The notes under the pieces were generated by a model. The model saw only the letters and a list, made by a program, of their open reading frames with translations. It searched no databases and was not told where the DNA came from. From the NCBI GenBank assembly GCA_004212975.1, contig SHBF01000005.1, positions 1-43,105 on the forward strand: 43,105 bases of DNA. The letters run 5' to 3'. The stretch is from SAR86 cluster bacterium (GTDB lineage Bacteria; Pseudomonadota; Gammaproteobacteria; Magnimaribacterales; D2472). Every line of letters begins with the position of its first letter. Position 1 is the first letter of the stretch. Below are positions 1 through 10,163 of the stretch, in pieces. Made by a program: the position numbers and the translations under genes.

Positions 1-141
1 ATCAACAGCGTCTTTTAGAAACTCAGTTACTTCAGATACGCTTTGAGTTTTTATGAAAAATGGATTTCTAAAATATTTTTTTAATTTATTAATAATCCCC
101 GACGGAGGCTTATTATCTTCTTGATTTTGTTTTTCGTTCAT
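1..141 (-). CDS. corC: CorC/YbeX-like (HlyC/CorC family) protein, N-terminal fragment running off the window edge
   Basis: Reverse-strand translation MNEKQNQEDNKPPSGIINKLKKYFRNPFFIKTQSVSEVTEFLKDAVD, open to the window edge; directly downstream of ybeY as in the miaB-ybeZ-ybeY-ybeX order. Confidence 0.65.
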   Translation of the reverse strand, partial: MNEKQNQEDNKPPSGIINKLKKYFRNPFFIKTQSVSEVTEFLKDAVD

Positions 142-587
142 TAATATGGATTGTCGATATTTATTTTTTTAAGCAATTTTATCTCTTTATTTTCCATTTG
201 AGCTGCCATTTCATTATTTTCATGGTCAAACCCTAATATATGATATACGCCATGAATTAACATGTGAATTAAATGATCATCAAATTTTTTATTTTGTTGA
301 CGAGATTCTTCTTCTAAATATTGATAACTTATTGCAATATCCCCCAAATCTCCTGTGATTGACTTTGAGATATCTTCATTTGTGAAAGATAGTACATTTG
401 TGGGTGAGTTTTTCTTTCTGTACTTGTTGTTTAGTTCTTGTATTTCATTATTGTTTAAAATTTTTAAATTCACAGAACAGTTGGAAAGCTTTTCTTCCAA
501 ACATATTAATGAAAAGGCCATATTAAGTTTATTTTCAAGTTGAGTTGAAATTGAAAAATCTCCTGATGTTAAAATATTTAGACCCAC
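141..587 (-). CDS. ybeY: Endoribonuclease YbeY (rRNA maturation factor)
   Basis: HMLIHGVYHILGFDHE metal-binding motif; GTG start; sits between ybeZ and corC. Confidence 0.93.
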   Translation of the reverse strand: MGLNILTSGDFSISTQLENKLNMAFSLICLEEKLSNCSVNLKILNNNEIQELNNKYRKKNSPTNVLSFTNEDISKSITGDLGDIAISYQYLEEESRQQNKKFDDHLIHMLIHGVYHILGFDHENNEMAAQMENKEIKLLKKINIDNPY

Positions 588-1544
588 CTATAAACCTAAC
601 TTGTCCTCAAAATATTTATAAGCATCAATAATTTTTTTAACTAAAGGATGCCTCACAACATCTGATGATGAAAATTTAGTAAAGCCTATGCCATCAGTAT
701 CTTTAAGAACTTCTATAGCGTCTGACAAACCTGATTTAATATTTTTTGGAAGATCTATTTGAGTTAAATCTCCATTAATTACAAGATAAGAACCAAAGCC
801 CATTCTAGTTAAAACCATCTTCATTTGTTCTTTTGTTGTATTTTGGCTTTCATCGACAATTATAAATGAGTTATTTAGTGTCCTTCCTCTCATATATGCT
901 AAAGGAGCTATTTCAACAATACCTCTTTCAAGCAGTTTTTCAGTTTTTTCAACTCCGAGCATCTCATATAAAGCATCGTAAAGAGGGCGAAGATATGGAT
1001 CAACTTTTTGAGATAAATCTCCTGGTAAAAACCCAAGTTTTTCGCCAGCTTCTACTGCAGGCCTTATTAAAATAATTCTTTCTACTTTTTCATTTAAAAG
1101 ATGATCAACTGCTAATGCAACAGCCAGGTATGTTTTTCCAGTTCCAGCAGGACCAATACCAAAGTTAATTTCATTATTTGAAATATTTTCAATATAAGTT
1201 TTTTGATTTTTTCCTCTTGGCATGACACTTTTTTTAGGTGTTTTGATTTTAATAACATTAGTCATGTTTTTATCTGACTCTTGTATGCACAAATTTAGTG
1301 TTTCGCTATTAATCTCAATTCCCTGGCCTGCTGCTTCGTATAACTTTCTTAAAGCATCTATGGATAGATCAACATCTTTTTTATTTCCTTTAATTTTAAG
1401 ATTATTACCATTTTGAAAAATCTTTACATTAAATGTCTTTTCTACAAATTTAAGATTTTCATTAAGTTCGCCAACGAACCTAACCATAACATTTGCATCT
1501 GAGGGTTGTAATTCTAGACTAGTTAAAGATGAATCAGTTGACAT
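588..1544 (-). CDS. ybeZ: PhoH-like ATPase YbeZ
   Basis: Walker A GPAGTGKTYLAVALAV, FIIVDESQNTT, NGDLTQIDLP motifs. Confidence 0.93.
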   Translation of the reverse strand: MSTDSSLTSLELQPSDANVMVRFVGELNENLKFVEKTFNVKIFQNGNNLKIKGNKKDVDLSIDALRKLYEAAGQGIEINSETLNLCIQESDKNMTNVIKIKTPKKSVMPRGKNQKTYIENISNNEINFGIGPAGTGKTYLAVALAVDHLLNEKVERIILIRPAVEAGEKLGFLPGDLSQKVDPYLRPLYDALYEMLGVEKTEKLLERGIVEIAPLAYMRGRTLNNSFIIVDESQNTTKEQMKMVLTRMGFGSYLVINGDLTQIDLPKNIKSGLSDAIEVLKDTDGIGFTKFSSSDVVRHPLVKKIIDAYKYFEDKLGL

Positions 1545-2869
1545 TAATTTTGTAAATTACCTCTTAAACAATTTGGCAGTGCTTCATTAATCTGAATATT
1601 AATCATTTGCCCAACTAAATCAATATCATTTGATGGAAAATTAACAACTCGATTACATATAGTTCTTCCTTGTAATTGTCCTGGATCTCTTTTTGACTGT
1701 CCATAGACTAAGCAGTTTTGCAATGTGCCAACCTTCTTTCTGCTAAATCCAAATGAAAGTTGGTTTAGTCTCTCTTGAAGAATATTTAATCTTTCTTTTT
1801 TTTCTTCTTGAGTCACATCATCTTCCATATCTGATGCAGTTGTATTTGGTCTGGGACTATATATAAAACTAAATGACTCATCAAACCTTACTTCATTAAT
1901 TACATTCATGGTCCCCATGAAATCATCGTTTGTCTCACCGGGAAAGCCAACAATAAAATCTGAAGAAAAGCTCATGTCAGGTCGAACATTACGAATTTTT
2001 TCAATAAGATTAAGGTATTTTTCTACGTTATAACGTCTTCTCATTAATTTTAATATTCTATCTGAACCACTTTGTACAGGAAGATGAACGTGACTTACAA
2101 GCTCTGGTACCTTATCGTAAACCTCAACAAGATCATCTTTAAATTCATGTGGATGGCTTGTTGTATACCTTATCCTTTCAATATTTTCTATTTTTGCTGT
2201 TAACTCAATCAATTTAGCTAAAGAAGATTTTTCACCTTTATAGGTGCCTTTAAAATTGTTTACATTTTGGCCCAATAAATGAATCTCTCTAGTTCCATTT
2301 TCTGCAAGTGCAGATATCTCATTCAATATATCTTCAATTGTTCTTGATACCTCATGACCTCTTGTTTTTGGAACAACACAAAAAGAACAATATTTATTGC
2401 AGCCCTCAATGATTGAAACAAACGCTGAGGGTTCACCAGTTCCATGCACAGGAATATGATTAAATTTTTCTAATTTGGGAAATGAAATATCAACTTGATT
2501 AATGTTTGTTTTATTTTTATTCTCATAAAGCTCTGGTAATTTGTGCAGTGTCTGAGGTCCAAATACGATATCTACTGCAGGAGCTCTTTTGATTATATTT
2601 TCACCTTCTTGTGATGCAACACATCCTCCTATTGCAATTTTCAAATCAGGATTTTTATCTTTTATTTTTCGCCATCTTCCAATTTGATGAAATACCTTTT
2701 CTTGTGCTTTTTCCCTTATCGAACAGGTGTTAAGGATTAAAAGATCTGCTTCCTCTTCATTTTCTGCTAATTCAAAGTTTTCTTTTTCTTCTAAAAGATC
2801 AAACATTTTTGCAGAATCATATTCATTCATCTGACAACCATGTGTTTTTATAAATAATTTTTTTGTCAT
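1544..2869 (-). CDS. miaB: tRNA-2-methylthio-N6-dimethylallyladenosine synthase MiaB
   Basis: [12 protein letters not shown] start, radical [11 protein letters not shown] motif, C-terminal TRAM-like region. Confidence 0.96.
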   Translation of the reverse strand: MTKKLFIKTHGCQMNEYDSAKMFDLLEEKENFELAENEEEADLLILNTCSIREKAQEKVFHQIGRWRKIKDKNPDLKIAIGGCVASQEGENIIKRAPAVDIVFGPQTLHKLPELYENKNKTNINQVDISFPKLEKFNHIPVHGTGEPSAFVSIIEGCNKYCSFCVVPKTRGHEVSRTIEDILNEISALAENGTREIHLLGQNVNNFKGTYKGEKSSLAKLIELTAKIENIERIRYTTSHPHEFKDDLVEVYDKVPELVSHVHLPVQSGSDRILKLMRRRYNVEKYLNLIEKIRNVRPDMSFSSDFIVGFPGETNDDFMGTMNVINEVRFDESFSFIYSPRPNTTASDMEDDVTQEEKKERLNILQERLNQLSFGFSRKKVGTLQNCLVYGQSKRDPGQLQGRTICNRVVNFPSNDIDLVGQMINIQINEALPNCLRGNLQN

Positions 2870-2928
2870 ATTTAATTAACTTTCTATAACTTTAATTATC
2901 AAACATTATTCCCATATAATTAAGTATT

Positions 2929-3255
2929 ATGAAAACAAAAAATGTTTACAAGATAATTTTCATACAGCTTGGTGAAATTTATGAAGTTTTTGCTAAACAA
3001 ATTTACCAAAGTGATATGTACGGTTTTATCGAGGTGGAAGAGTATATCTTCAATAAAGATAAACAGCTAGTAGTTGATCCAAGTTCAGAAAAATTAAAAA
3101 ATGAATTTTCAATGGTTGAGAGAAGTTATATACCTATCAATTCTATTGTGAGAATTGATGAAGTTAACGAAACTGGCGAGGCAAAAATAAAAGAGAATAA
3201 AGGTCAAGTAAGTCCTTTTCCTTTAAACATCCAACCTTCTAACAAAAAAGAATAA
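2929..3255 (+). CDS. DUF1820 family protein
   Basis: 108 aa; YKIIFIQLGEIYEVFAKQIYQSDMYGFIEVEEYIF resembles the DUF1820 family. Confidence 0.7.
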   Translation: MKTKNVYKIIFIQLGEIYEVFAKQIYQSDMYGFIEVEEYIFNKDKQLVVDPSSEKLKNEFSMVERSYIPINSIVRIDEVNETGEAKIKENKGQVSPFPLNIQPSNKKE

Positions 3256-3256
3256 A

Positions 3257-3805
3257 TTATTCTGGCATAAATAATTTTTTATAAAATCTAAGTTCTTCAA
3301 CAGACTCTTTAATATCTCCAAGAGCTCTATGAGATCCTTTTTTTTCATAAATTTGGGCTTCATTCATCCAGCGTACAGCAACTTCCTTGAAAGACGAGAC
3401 ATCAATATGTCTATAATTAAAGTACGCCTCTAATCTTGGCATGTACTTTGATAAAAAGCGTCTATCATGAGAAACAGTATTTCCACACATAGGTGACATA
3501 TTTTCTCCTACATATTTTGAAATAAAATCTAAGGTTTCAATTTCTGCAATTTGTTCTGTTACGTTACTTTTTAAGACCTCGTCTGTTAAACCAGACGATC
3601 CGTGCTGATTTTGATTCCATTCATCCATAGAATTAAGAATTTCTTTAGGTTGTGAAATTATTAAATTAGGGCCCTCTGCAATAATATTTAGACTGGAATC
3701 AGTTATTAGAGTAGCTATTTCGATAATTTTTTCTTTATCTGGATCTAAACCAGTCATTTCTAGATCAATCCAGACTAAATTATCTCTTGATTGTAAAGTT
3801 TTCAT
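3257..3805 (-). CDS. orn: Oligoribonuclease
   Basis: DEDD exonuclease motifs LVWIDLEMTGLDP and HRALGDIKESVEELRFY; divergent to rsgA as in E. coli. Confidence 0.96.
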   Translation of the reverse strand: MKTLQSRDNLVWIDLEMTGLDPDKEKIIEIATLITDSSLNIIAEGPNLIISQPKEILNSMDEWNQNQHGSSGLTDEVLKSNVTEQIAEIETLDFISKYVGENMSPMCGNTVSHDRRFLSKYMPRLEAYFNYRHIDVSSFKEVAVRWMNEAQIYEKKGSHRALGDIKESVEELRFYKKLFMPE

Positions 3806-3846
3806 ATCTTTTTATAATCGCCTCTTTAGTGTATTTTGTTCCTATT

Positions 3847-4707
3847 ATGAAAAAAGTTCAAACTGGACAGATTGTAGAATTTTATTCAAATAGCTGTTTG
3901 GTTAAGACAAAATTTGGCGAATTCTCATGCTTAGCGATAAAAAACGTTGTTGTTGGTGACTTTGTTGAGCTAGAAATTATTCAAGATAGCAAGAAGCTAA
4001 ATGGAAAAATTCTTAGCATCCGAGAAAGAAAAACTAAACTTTCTAAATCAGATGGTAGCAGGACAAAGCTATTTGCAGCAAACATAAGTCATGTAGGAAT
4101 AATAGTTACGCCAAAACCAAAAACTTCTTCAGAATTTATAGATAAATGGATATTAAAATCAAAACTATCAAATATAGAGCCTTTCATTATTAATAATAAA
4201 ATTGATATTGAATCTGATAATGAATATAAAATTAAGCTTGATATCTATAAAAGCTTAGGCATAAGGACTATTGATTGCTCTGCAAAGCATGGTGATAATC
4301 TTAAAGAGCTTATAGATTTTTTAAAACAAAAATCTGTTCTTTTTGTTGGTAATTCTGGTGCAGGCAAATCAACTCTATCATCTAAGCTTATTGGAAAAAA
4401 ACTTAAAACAAATTCTTTGTCTAATGAGCAAGGAGTTCATACAACTTCAATATCATCATTATATGAATTGCAAAATAATACAAAAATAATAGATTCGCCT
4501 GGAATGCGAGATATTGAAATAAAAAATTATAGTAGGGACCATATTATTAGTGGTTTTGATGAAATTCTTGAAGCATCTAAAGGTTGCAAATTTACAAATT
4601 GTAATCATATTAATAACAAAGGCTGCTTTGTCATTGAAGGTCTGGCGAATGGTCAAATTAATCAAAGTAGATACAATAACTTCATAAAATTTAGAGATAA
4701 TGGTTAA
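3847..4707 (+). CDS. rsgA: Ribosome small-subunit-dependent GTPase RsgA
   Basis: Circularly permuted GTPase motifs NNKID, GNSGAGKSTL, DSPGMRD and a C-terminal Cys/His zinc motif; ATG at 3847 preferred over the track start at 3787. Confidence 0.93.
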   Translation: MKKVQTGQIVEFYSNSCLVKTKFGEFSCLAIKNVVVGDFVELEIIQDSKKLNGKILSIRERKTKLSKSDGSRTKLFAANISHVGIIVTPKPKTSSEFIDKWILKSKLSNIEPFIINNKIDIESDNEYKIKLDIYKSLGIRTIDCSAKHGDNLKELIDFLKQKSVLFVGNSGAGKSTLSSKLIGKKLKTNSLSNEQGVHTTSISSLYELQNNTKIIDSPGMRDIEIKNYSRDHIISGFDEILEASKGCKFTNCNHINNKGCFVIEGLANGQINQSRYNNFIKFRDNG

Positions 4708-5449
4708 CAAAAACAAAAAGACACATTTTGGCTATAAGGAAGTTAACAAAGCTGACAAGAGTAAGTACGTTGAAGAAGTTTTTACCTCTGTAGCAAAAAA
4801 CTACGACATTATGAATGATGCAATGTCTTTTGGCATGCATAGACTATGGAAGAAAATCTTAGTTGAGCTAGCCGCTGTTGGTGAAAAAGATGTCATTTTG
4901 GATATAGCAAGTGGTACAGGAGATATTGCTAAGTTAATATCAAAAGAATATCCAAATACAAAAATTTTTATGAGTGACATAAATTATGAAATGCTTGATG
5001 AGGGAAGAAATAGAGCAATTGATGAAAGTTTCAACTCAAATTGTTCTTTTTGTCAGCTGAGTGGTGAAAGCTTGCCCTTCAAAGATTCTTCATTTGATCT
5101 AATAACGGTTGGTTTTGGTCTAAGAAACTTCACAGATAAACAAAAAGGTCTATCCGAAATGAAGAGATGTTTGTCAAAAAATGCGAGGCTTCTGGTTTTA
5201 GAATTCTCAAAGCCAATTAATCCAATGTTTTCAAAGTTATATGACTGGTATTCTTTTAATATACTTCCTAAGCTTGGAGCTATTCTTGCAAATGATTCTG
5301 AAAGCTATAAATACCTTGCTGAATCGATAAGAATGCATCCAGATCAGGAATCTCTTAAAAAGATGATCTTACAAAGCGGTTTTAAGGAATGTAGATTCTT
5401 TAATATTTTAAATGGAGTTGTGGCTATACATATTGCTTACAATGATTGA
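4700..5449 (+). CDS. ubiE: Ubiquinone/menaquinone biosynthesis C-methyltransferase UbiE
   Basis: VFTSVAKNYDIMNDAMSFGMHRLWK and DIASGTGD motifs. Confidence 0.96.
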   Translation: MVNKNKKTHFGYKEVNKADKSKYVEEVFTSVAKNYDIMNDAMSFGMHRLWKKILVELAAVGEKDVILDIASGTGDIAKLISKEYPNTKIFMSDINYEMLDEGRNRAIDESFNSNCSFCQLSGESLPFKDSSFDLITVGFGLRNFTDKQKGLSEMKRCLSKNARLLVLEFSKPINPMFSKLYDWYSFNILPKLGAILANDSESYKYLAESIRMHPDQESLKKMILQSGFKECRFFNILNGVVAIHIAYND

Positions 5450-5939
5450 TATAAATAAATTATTTATTAGACTTCTAAAAGATCTTGAGGAGTCATCTCC
5501 TAATCTTAGAAAATCTCTTAAAGAAATTTCGCCACTAGAATTTAGTATAAACATAAAGGGGCATAAAAATATCTACATTAAAATTAATGATAAAGATTCT
5601 GAAATATCTTTTAGAAAAAATAATCCTCAATTTGAAATTAGAGGAACTTTAATTGAATTATTAAGTTCACTAGTTTCTAAGAAATTAAATAAAAATCTCA
5701 TTTTTGGAAACTCCGAACTAGCTATTGTTTTTGTAAATATTATTCTTAAATCAAATATTGATATTATTTATTTAATTGATAAATACTTTGGAAACACGTC
5801 AGCTGTTTTTGCATACTCTGTTTTGAAACTTTTTAAGTCCTCTGATAATGACTCAGATATTGAATATGAAAATATTCGCAAGCGACTCAGAGAAATTTCT
5901 ATTAAACTTGATAGGTTAGAAGCCATTAAAGGTATATGA
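5442..5939 (+). CDS. ubiJ: Ubiquinone biosynthesis accessory factor UbiJ (SCP2-like)
   Basis: Position between ubiE and ubiB; SCP2-like lipid-binding profile; ATG at 5442 overlaps the ubiE stop. Confidence 0.75.
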   Translation: MIDINKLFIRLLKDLEESSPNLRKSLKEISPLEFSINIKGHKNIYIKINDKDSEISFRKNNPQFEIRGTLIELLSSLVSKKLNKNLIFGNSELAIVFVNIILKSNIDIIYLIDKYFGNTSAVFAYSVLKLFKSSDNDSDIEYENIRKRLREISIKLDRLEAIKGI

Positions 5940-7423
5940 ATCTTATTATCGTAATACATGAGTTATTTAGAATGTTATTTTTTGGTATTCAAAAAGGAAT
6001 ATTCTATAAACCTAATGGAGTAAAACTAGCTAGCTACTTAGAATCATTAGGACCAATATTTACAAAATTTGGTCAACTTTTATCTACAAGAACAGATATT
6101 CTTGATGTTGAAACTGCAAAAGATTTAGAAAGTCTTACTGATAGTTGTCAGCCATTTAATGTTGAGACACTTAAGAAAATAGTTGAATCTGAGTTAGGAG
6201 ATTCATTAGAAAATATTTTTGAATCATTTGATGAAAAACCCTTAGCAGCAGCATCTCTAGCGCAAGTTCACTCAGCAACACTAAGTAATGGTGATCATGT
6301 TGTAGTAAAAGTCCTTAGGCCAAACATACATAAGAAAGTTAAAAGAAATCTAAGATTACTTAAATCGGCAGCAAAAATATTTTCTTATATTTACAGTGAA
6401 AGTTATAGATTAAAGCCAAATGAGGTCGTGCGAGATTATGAATCTACAATATTAAAAGAGTTGGATTTAAAACTTGAAGCCTCCAATACAAATTTAACTA
6501 GAAAAAATTTTTCAAACTCAACTGAATTATACATACCGGAAGTTTATTGGGACCTTACAACTTCAAACGTTATGGTCCTAGAAAAAATTGATGGCATTCC
6601 ATGCACAGACATAGAACAAATTGAAAAATATGGAATAAATAAAAAAATTCTTGCCGAAAATGGAGTCATGATATTTCTTAATCAAGTTTTTAGAGATAAC
6701 TTTTTTCATGCCGATATGCATCCAGGCAATATATTTGTTTCAAAAAAGAATGTTGAAAATCCTGGATATATTGCAGTTGATTGTGCAATAACTGGCTCAT
6801 TGTCGAATGAGGAGCGATATATATTGGCTAGAATGCTGCAATCTGTTCTTAAACAAAACTATAAAGCTCTTGCTAATTTATTTATTAGCTCTGGTTGGGT
6901 TAAAGCGGATACAAATAATATTGAACTTGAAAATACGTTAAGAGCTTGTTGTGAACCCATATTTGATAAGCCTTTGTCAGAGATAGAGTTTGGTAAGTTA
7001 CTTCTATATCTTTTCCAAAGCACCAGACAATATGGTTTATCTCTTCAAACCTCCTTAGTTTTGCTTCAAAAAACATTAATTCATATCGAAGGTATGGGAA
7101 GACAAATATATCCAGAACTTGATTTCTGGGGTATTGCGGAACCTTACTTAGATAATTGGTTAAATGAGCAATTTAGTCCATTAAAGTTGAAAGATTACAT
7201 TATTGAAAATAAAGAAGATATTTTGCTTAAAGCATCAGAGATTCCAGCTATAATTTTTGAAACGCTCGATGAAATAAGAAGTTTTTCTAGTAATAAAAAT
7301 GCAGATGCTTTAAAAGCAAATGAATTAGAAATTCAATTATCAAAACAAAAAAACATTAATAGGGTATTCGGTATTGGTATAGGTATAATTGTAATTATAG
7401 TTATCATGTTGATAGTTAATTAG
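5936..7423 (+). CDS. ubiB: Ubiquinone biosynthesis regulatory kinase-like protein UbiB
   Basis: KxGQ-type motif [24 protein letters not shown]-terminal transmembrane tail; ATGA overlap with ubiJ. Confidence 0.94.
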   Translation: MNLIIVIHELFRMLFFGIQKGIFYKPNGVKLASYLESLGPIFTKFGQLLSTRTDILDVETAKDLESLTDSCQPFNVETLKKIVESELGDSLENIFESFDEKPLAAASLAQVHSATLSNGDHVVVKVLRPNIHKKVKRNLRLLKSAAKIFSYIYSESYRLKPNEVVRDYESTILKELDLKLEASNTNLTRKNFSNSTELYIPEVYWDLTTSNVMVLEKIDGIPCTDIEQIEKYGINKKILAENGVMIFLNQVFRDNFFHADMHPGNIFVSKKNVENPGYIAVDCAITGSLSNEERYILARMLQSVLKQNYKALANLFISSGWVKADTNNIELENTLRACCEPIFDKPLSEIEFGKLLLYLFQSTRQYGLSLQTSLVLLQKTLIHIEGMGRQIYPELDFWGIAEPYLDNWLNEQFSPLKLKDYIIENKEDILLKASEIPAIIFETLDEIRSFSSNKNADALKANELEIQLSKQKNINRVFGIGIGIIVIIVIMLIVN

Positions 7424-7431
7424 GAGTATTT

Positions 7432-7599
7432 ATGGGTTTTGGCGGAATAAGTATATGGCAGTTATTAATTATTTTAGTTGTTGTGCTTCTTATATTTGGT
7501 AGTGGAAAACTTAAATCACTTGGTTCAGATTTAGGCTCAAGCATAAAAGGTTTCAAGAAAGCAGTTAAAGAAGAAGACTCCAAAGAAAAAGAAGACTAA
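7432..7599 (+). CDS. tatA: Sec-independent translocase TatA (55 aa; absent from the supplied ORF track)
   Basis: ATG at 7432 after [60 protein letters not shown]; between ubiB and tatB. Confidence 0.95.
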   Translation: MGFGGISIWQLLIILVVVLLIFGSGKLKSLGSDLGSSIKGFKKAVKEEDSKEKED

Positions 7600-7601
7600 A
7601 A

Positions 7602-7847
7602 TTGTTTCAGATTGGCTTTCTAGAAATTCTAATTATTCTAATATTAGGTTTAATAATCATTGGCCCTAATAGGCTTCCAGTTTTGGTTAAAGCCACATTA
7701 AAATTCTTTAAAAAAATTGAAAATAAATTTAATCTCTTTAAAAAAGACATTGAGGCAGACATTGGTGTAGATGAACTTAAGAAAGATGTTTTTAACGAGT
7801 TAAAAATGGAAGAGTTTGAAGAAAACAAAGAGCCTGATAATGACTAA
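7602..7847 (+). CDS. tatB: Sec-independent translocase TatB
   Basis: FQIGFLEILIILILGLIIIGPNRLPVLVKATLKF; TTG start just after the tatA stop. Confidence 0.92.
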   Translation: MFQIGFLEILIILILGLIIIGPNRLPVLVKATLKFFKKIENKFNLFKKDIEADIGVDELKKDVFNELKMEEFEENKEPDND

Positions 7848-8541
7848 GGATTCGATTTCAAATCATCTCCTTGAATTAAGATCAAGATTATTAAAAGTAA
7901 TTATTCTTTTTGTTGCTCTTTCAATATTGGGGATTCCATTTGCCGCTGATATTTATTCCCTTATTGCAGCTCCTCTATTAACTTCATTGCCTGAGAGTAG
8001 CTCAATGATAGCTACAGAGGTTGCATCACCATTTATGGCACCAATTAAACTAGTTTTTTATGTAGCTTTATTATTTTCTATGCCTTGGCTTTTTTTTCAA
8101 ATATGGATGTTTGTTGCGCCTGGATTATATGAGAGCGAAAGGAGATTTACTGCTCCTTTAATGATTTCAACAATCCTTTTGTTTTTTTGCGGAGTAAGCT
8201 TTGCATTTTTTGTTGTATGTCCAATTATATTTAAGTTTTTTATTGGAATGGCTCCAGATTCAATTCAAGTCATGACAGATATAAATCAGTATCTTAGCTT
8301 TATATTTAAACTTGTTTTTGCTTTTGGCATTGCATTTGAGATACCCATTGCAACAGTTCTTTTAATTAATGGCGGAATCGTTACTAAGGCATCATTAATC
8401 GCGGCAAGACCATACTTAATAATATCATTTCTTGTTGTAGGCATGTTACTTACACCACCTGATATTTTTTCACAATTGTTTTTAGCAATTCCTATGTGGA
8501 TTTTATTTGAAGTGGGAATATTATTTTCTAGAAATAAATAA
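7840..8541 (+). CDS. tatC: Sec-independent translocase TatC
   Basis: SNHLLELRSRLLKV start, multiple TM helices, LLTPPDIFSQ; ATG at 7840 preferred over the track start. Confidence 0.95.
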   Translation: MTKDSISNHLLELRSRLLKVIILFVALSILGIPFAADIYSLIAAPLLTSLPESSSMIATEVASPFMAPIKLVFYVALLFSMPWLFFQIWMFVAPGLYESERRFTAPLMISTILLFFCGVSFAFFVVCPIIFKFFIGMAPDSIQVMTDINQYLSFIFKLVFAFGIAFEIPIATVLLINGGIVTKASLIAARPYLIISFLVVGMLLTPPDIFSQLFLAIPMWILFEVGILFSRNK

Positions 8542-9132
8542 TTACTTATTTAAATTTATAAGCGTTCTGTAGAAAAACCATGGGAGTAATAACCAAGGCA
8601 TTTGAGACTGTAACATTATTGTTCTTTCATTAAATTCAAAAAGAATTGGATTAATGTATGGGCCAAGCGGTGATAGGGGGGCCCAAGATAGAACCTTTCC
8701 TTCTGCCAGTTGATCGTGATAAAGAAACATTTCTACTAAAATATTTTGACAGATACACCACAATAATAAGACGGCAAAAGCACTCCATTTCCATTTCTTA
8801 AATATGCTTTTATCTTTTCTATGAGAAATCCACATTAACCATACGCCACCCAAAAGCACTGCTCCAGCATCGCCCATTGAATTCATTAACCAATTAATGT
8901 TCTTTGGTAACCACATATTAAGATTTTCAGATCTTCTTATATCAACAGGATCTCCATCTAGCCATCCAAAGGTAAACCAAAGCTCCCATCCTAACGAGCA
9001 AATCACAATGGCAATTAAATAAAATGTTGGAATCCACTTAGGTAAATTTGATTTGTTTTTAAAATAAATTAAAAAAGGTAAGAATACTGCCAAATAGACT
9101 ATTGTTATTACTCTTGCCTCCTCAAAAGACAT
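8542..9132 (-). CDS. Uncharacterised integral membrane protein
   Basis: 196 aa with several hydrophobic segments; no family recognised. Confidence 0.75.
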   Translation of the reverse strand: MSFEEARVITIVYLAVFLPFLIYFKNKSNLPKWIPTFYLIAIVICSLGWELWFTFGWLDGDPVDIRRSENLNMWLPKNINWLMNSMGDAGAVLLGGVWLMWISHRKDKSIFKKWKWSAFAVLLLWCICQNILVEMFLYHDQLAEGKVLSWAPLSPLGPYINPILFEFNERTIMLQSQMPWLLLPWFFYRTLINLNK

Positions 9133-9135
9133 TTA

Positions 9136-9717
9136 TTAGAGTCCTAGTCTTTTAATCCAATTATCATCAGATGGTCTCTCGTGATTTACAACCAACTCAA
9201 CTAATTCCTCAGGATTATCAGAAACTAATAGTTCTTTTAGATTTGCTGAAGAAATAAATCCTTCTTCAACAGCCTTATCAAACCATTTTAGTAAATGATC
9301 GTAGTAACCTTCAGTATTTAAAATACCCACGGGTTTATTGATTATTCCTAATTGATTGCTTGCCATAATTTCGGCTAACTCATCAAGCGAACCTACTCCA
9401 CCAGGAAGTACTATAAACGCATCTGATCTAGACATAAATTCATCTTTACGATCTAGAAGTGTATCTGTAACTACAATTTCATTGAGTCTTGGATTTGCTA
9501 ACTCTAATACATGAAGAGATTTTAAAGATATACCAAGAACCTCAACGCCATTATCAAGAGCGGTATCTGATATTATCTTCATCAAACCAACATTTCCTCC
9601 TCCAAAAACAACATTGATACCTTTCTTTGCTATTGCTTTTGAAATAATCTTGGCTGATTGAGCATATTTAGGATTTTTGCCTTCATGAGCACCACAGAAA
9701 ATTGAAATATTCTTCAT
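9136..9717 (-). CDS. LOG family (TIGR00730) protein, probable nucleotide 5'-monophosphate phosphoribohydrolase
   Basis: VVFGGGNVGLM and LPGGVGSLDELAEI motifs. Confidence 0.9.
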   Translation of the reverse strand: MKNISIFCGAHEGKNPKYAQSAKIISKAIAKKGINVVFGGGNVGLMKIISDTALDNGVEVLGISLKSLHVLELANPRLNEIVVTDTLLDRKDEFMSRSDAFIVLPGGVGSLDELAEIMASNQLGIINKPVGILNTEGYYDHLLKWFDKAVEEGFISSANLKELLVSDNPEELVELVVNHERPSDDNWIKRLGL

Positions 9718-9722
9718 ATTAT

Positions 9723-10160
9723 TTAAGTTTTAAAATTAAAAGTTACTGGTCCTATGTTTGTCAAAGATATTTCCATAAAAGCTCCAAATTTACCTTCTTT
9801 AACATTAGGAAATGATTTTTTAAATTCGCGTACAAATTCATCATACATTAATTTGGCATTATCTGGTTCAGCTGCCTTGTGAAAGCTTGGCTTATTGCCT
9901 TTATTTGTAATAGCAGCCAAGGTGAATTGACTCACTATTAAGACTTCTTTTCCTGAATCATTTAAAGGTGATGAGGTTATTCCTTTTGGGCCATCTAACA
10001 TCCTAAAATTTAAAAGCTTGTTCACCATATTATTTATGTTCTGAGACACATCGTCTTTCTCAACGCACACAAACATTAAGCATCCATCACTAATTGAAGT
10101 AAAAATATCGTCGTCAATAACTATTTCTGCGTTAGAGACTCTTTGAACAGTTGCTAACAA
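9723..10160 (-). CDS. dtd: D-aminoacyl-tRNA deacylase
   Basis: LIVSQFTLAA and the C-terminal NIGPVTF (cross-subunit Gly-Pro) motif. Confidence 0.95.
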   Translation of the reverse strand: MLATVQRVSNAEIVIDDDIFTSISDGCLMFVCVEKDDVSQNINNMVNKLLNFRMLDGPKGITSSPLNDSGKEVLIVSQFTLAAITNKGNKPSFHKAAEPDNAKLMYDEFVREFKKSFPNVKEGKFGAFMEISLTNIGPVTFNFKT

Positions 10161-10163
10161 GTC

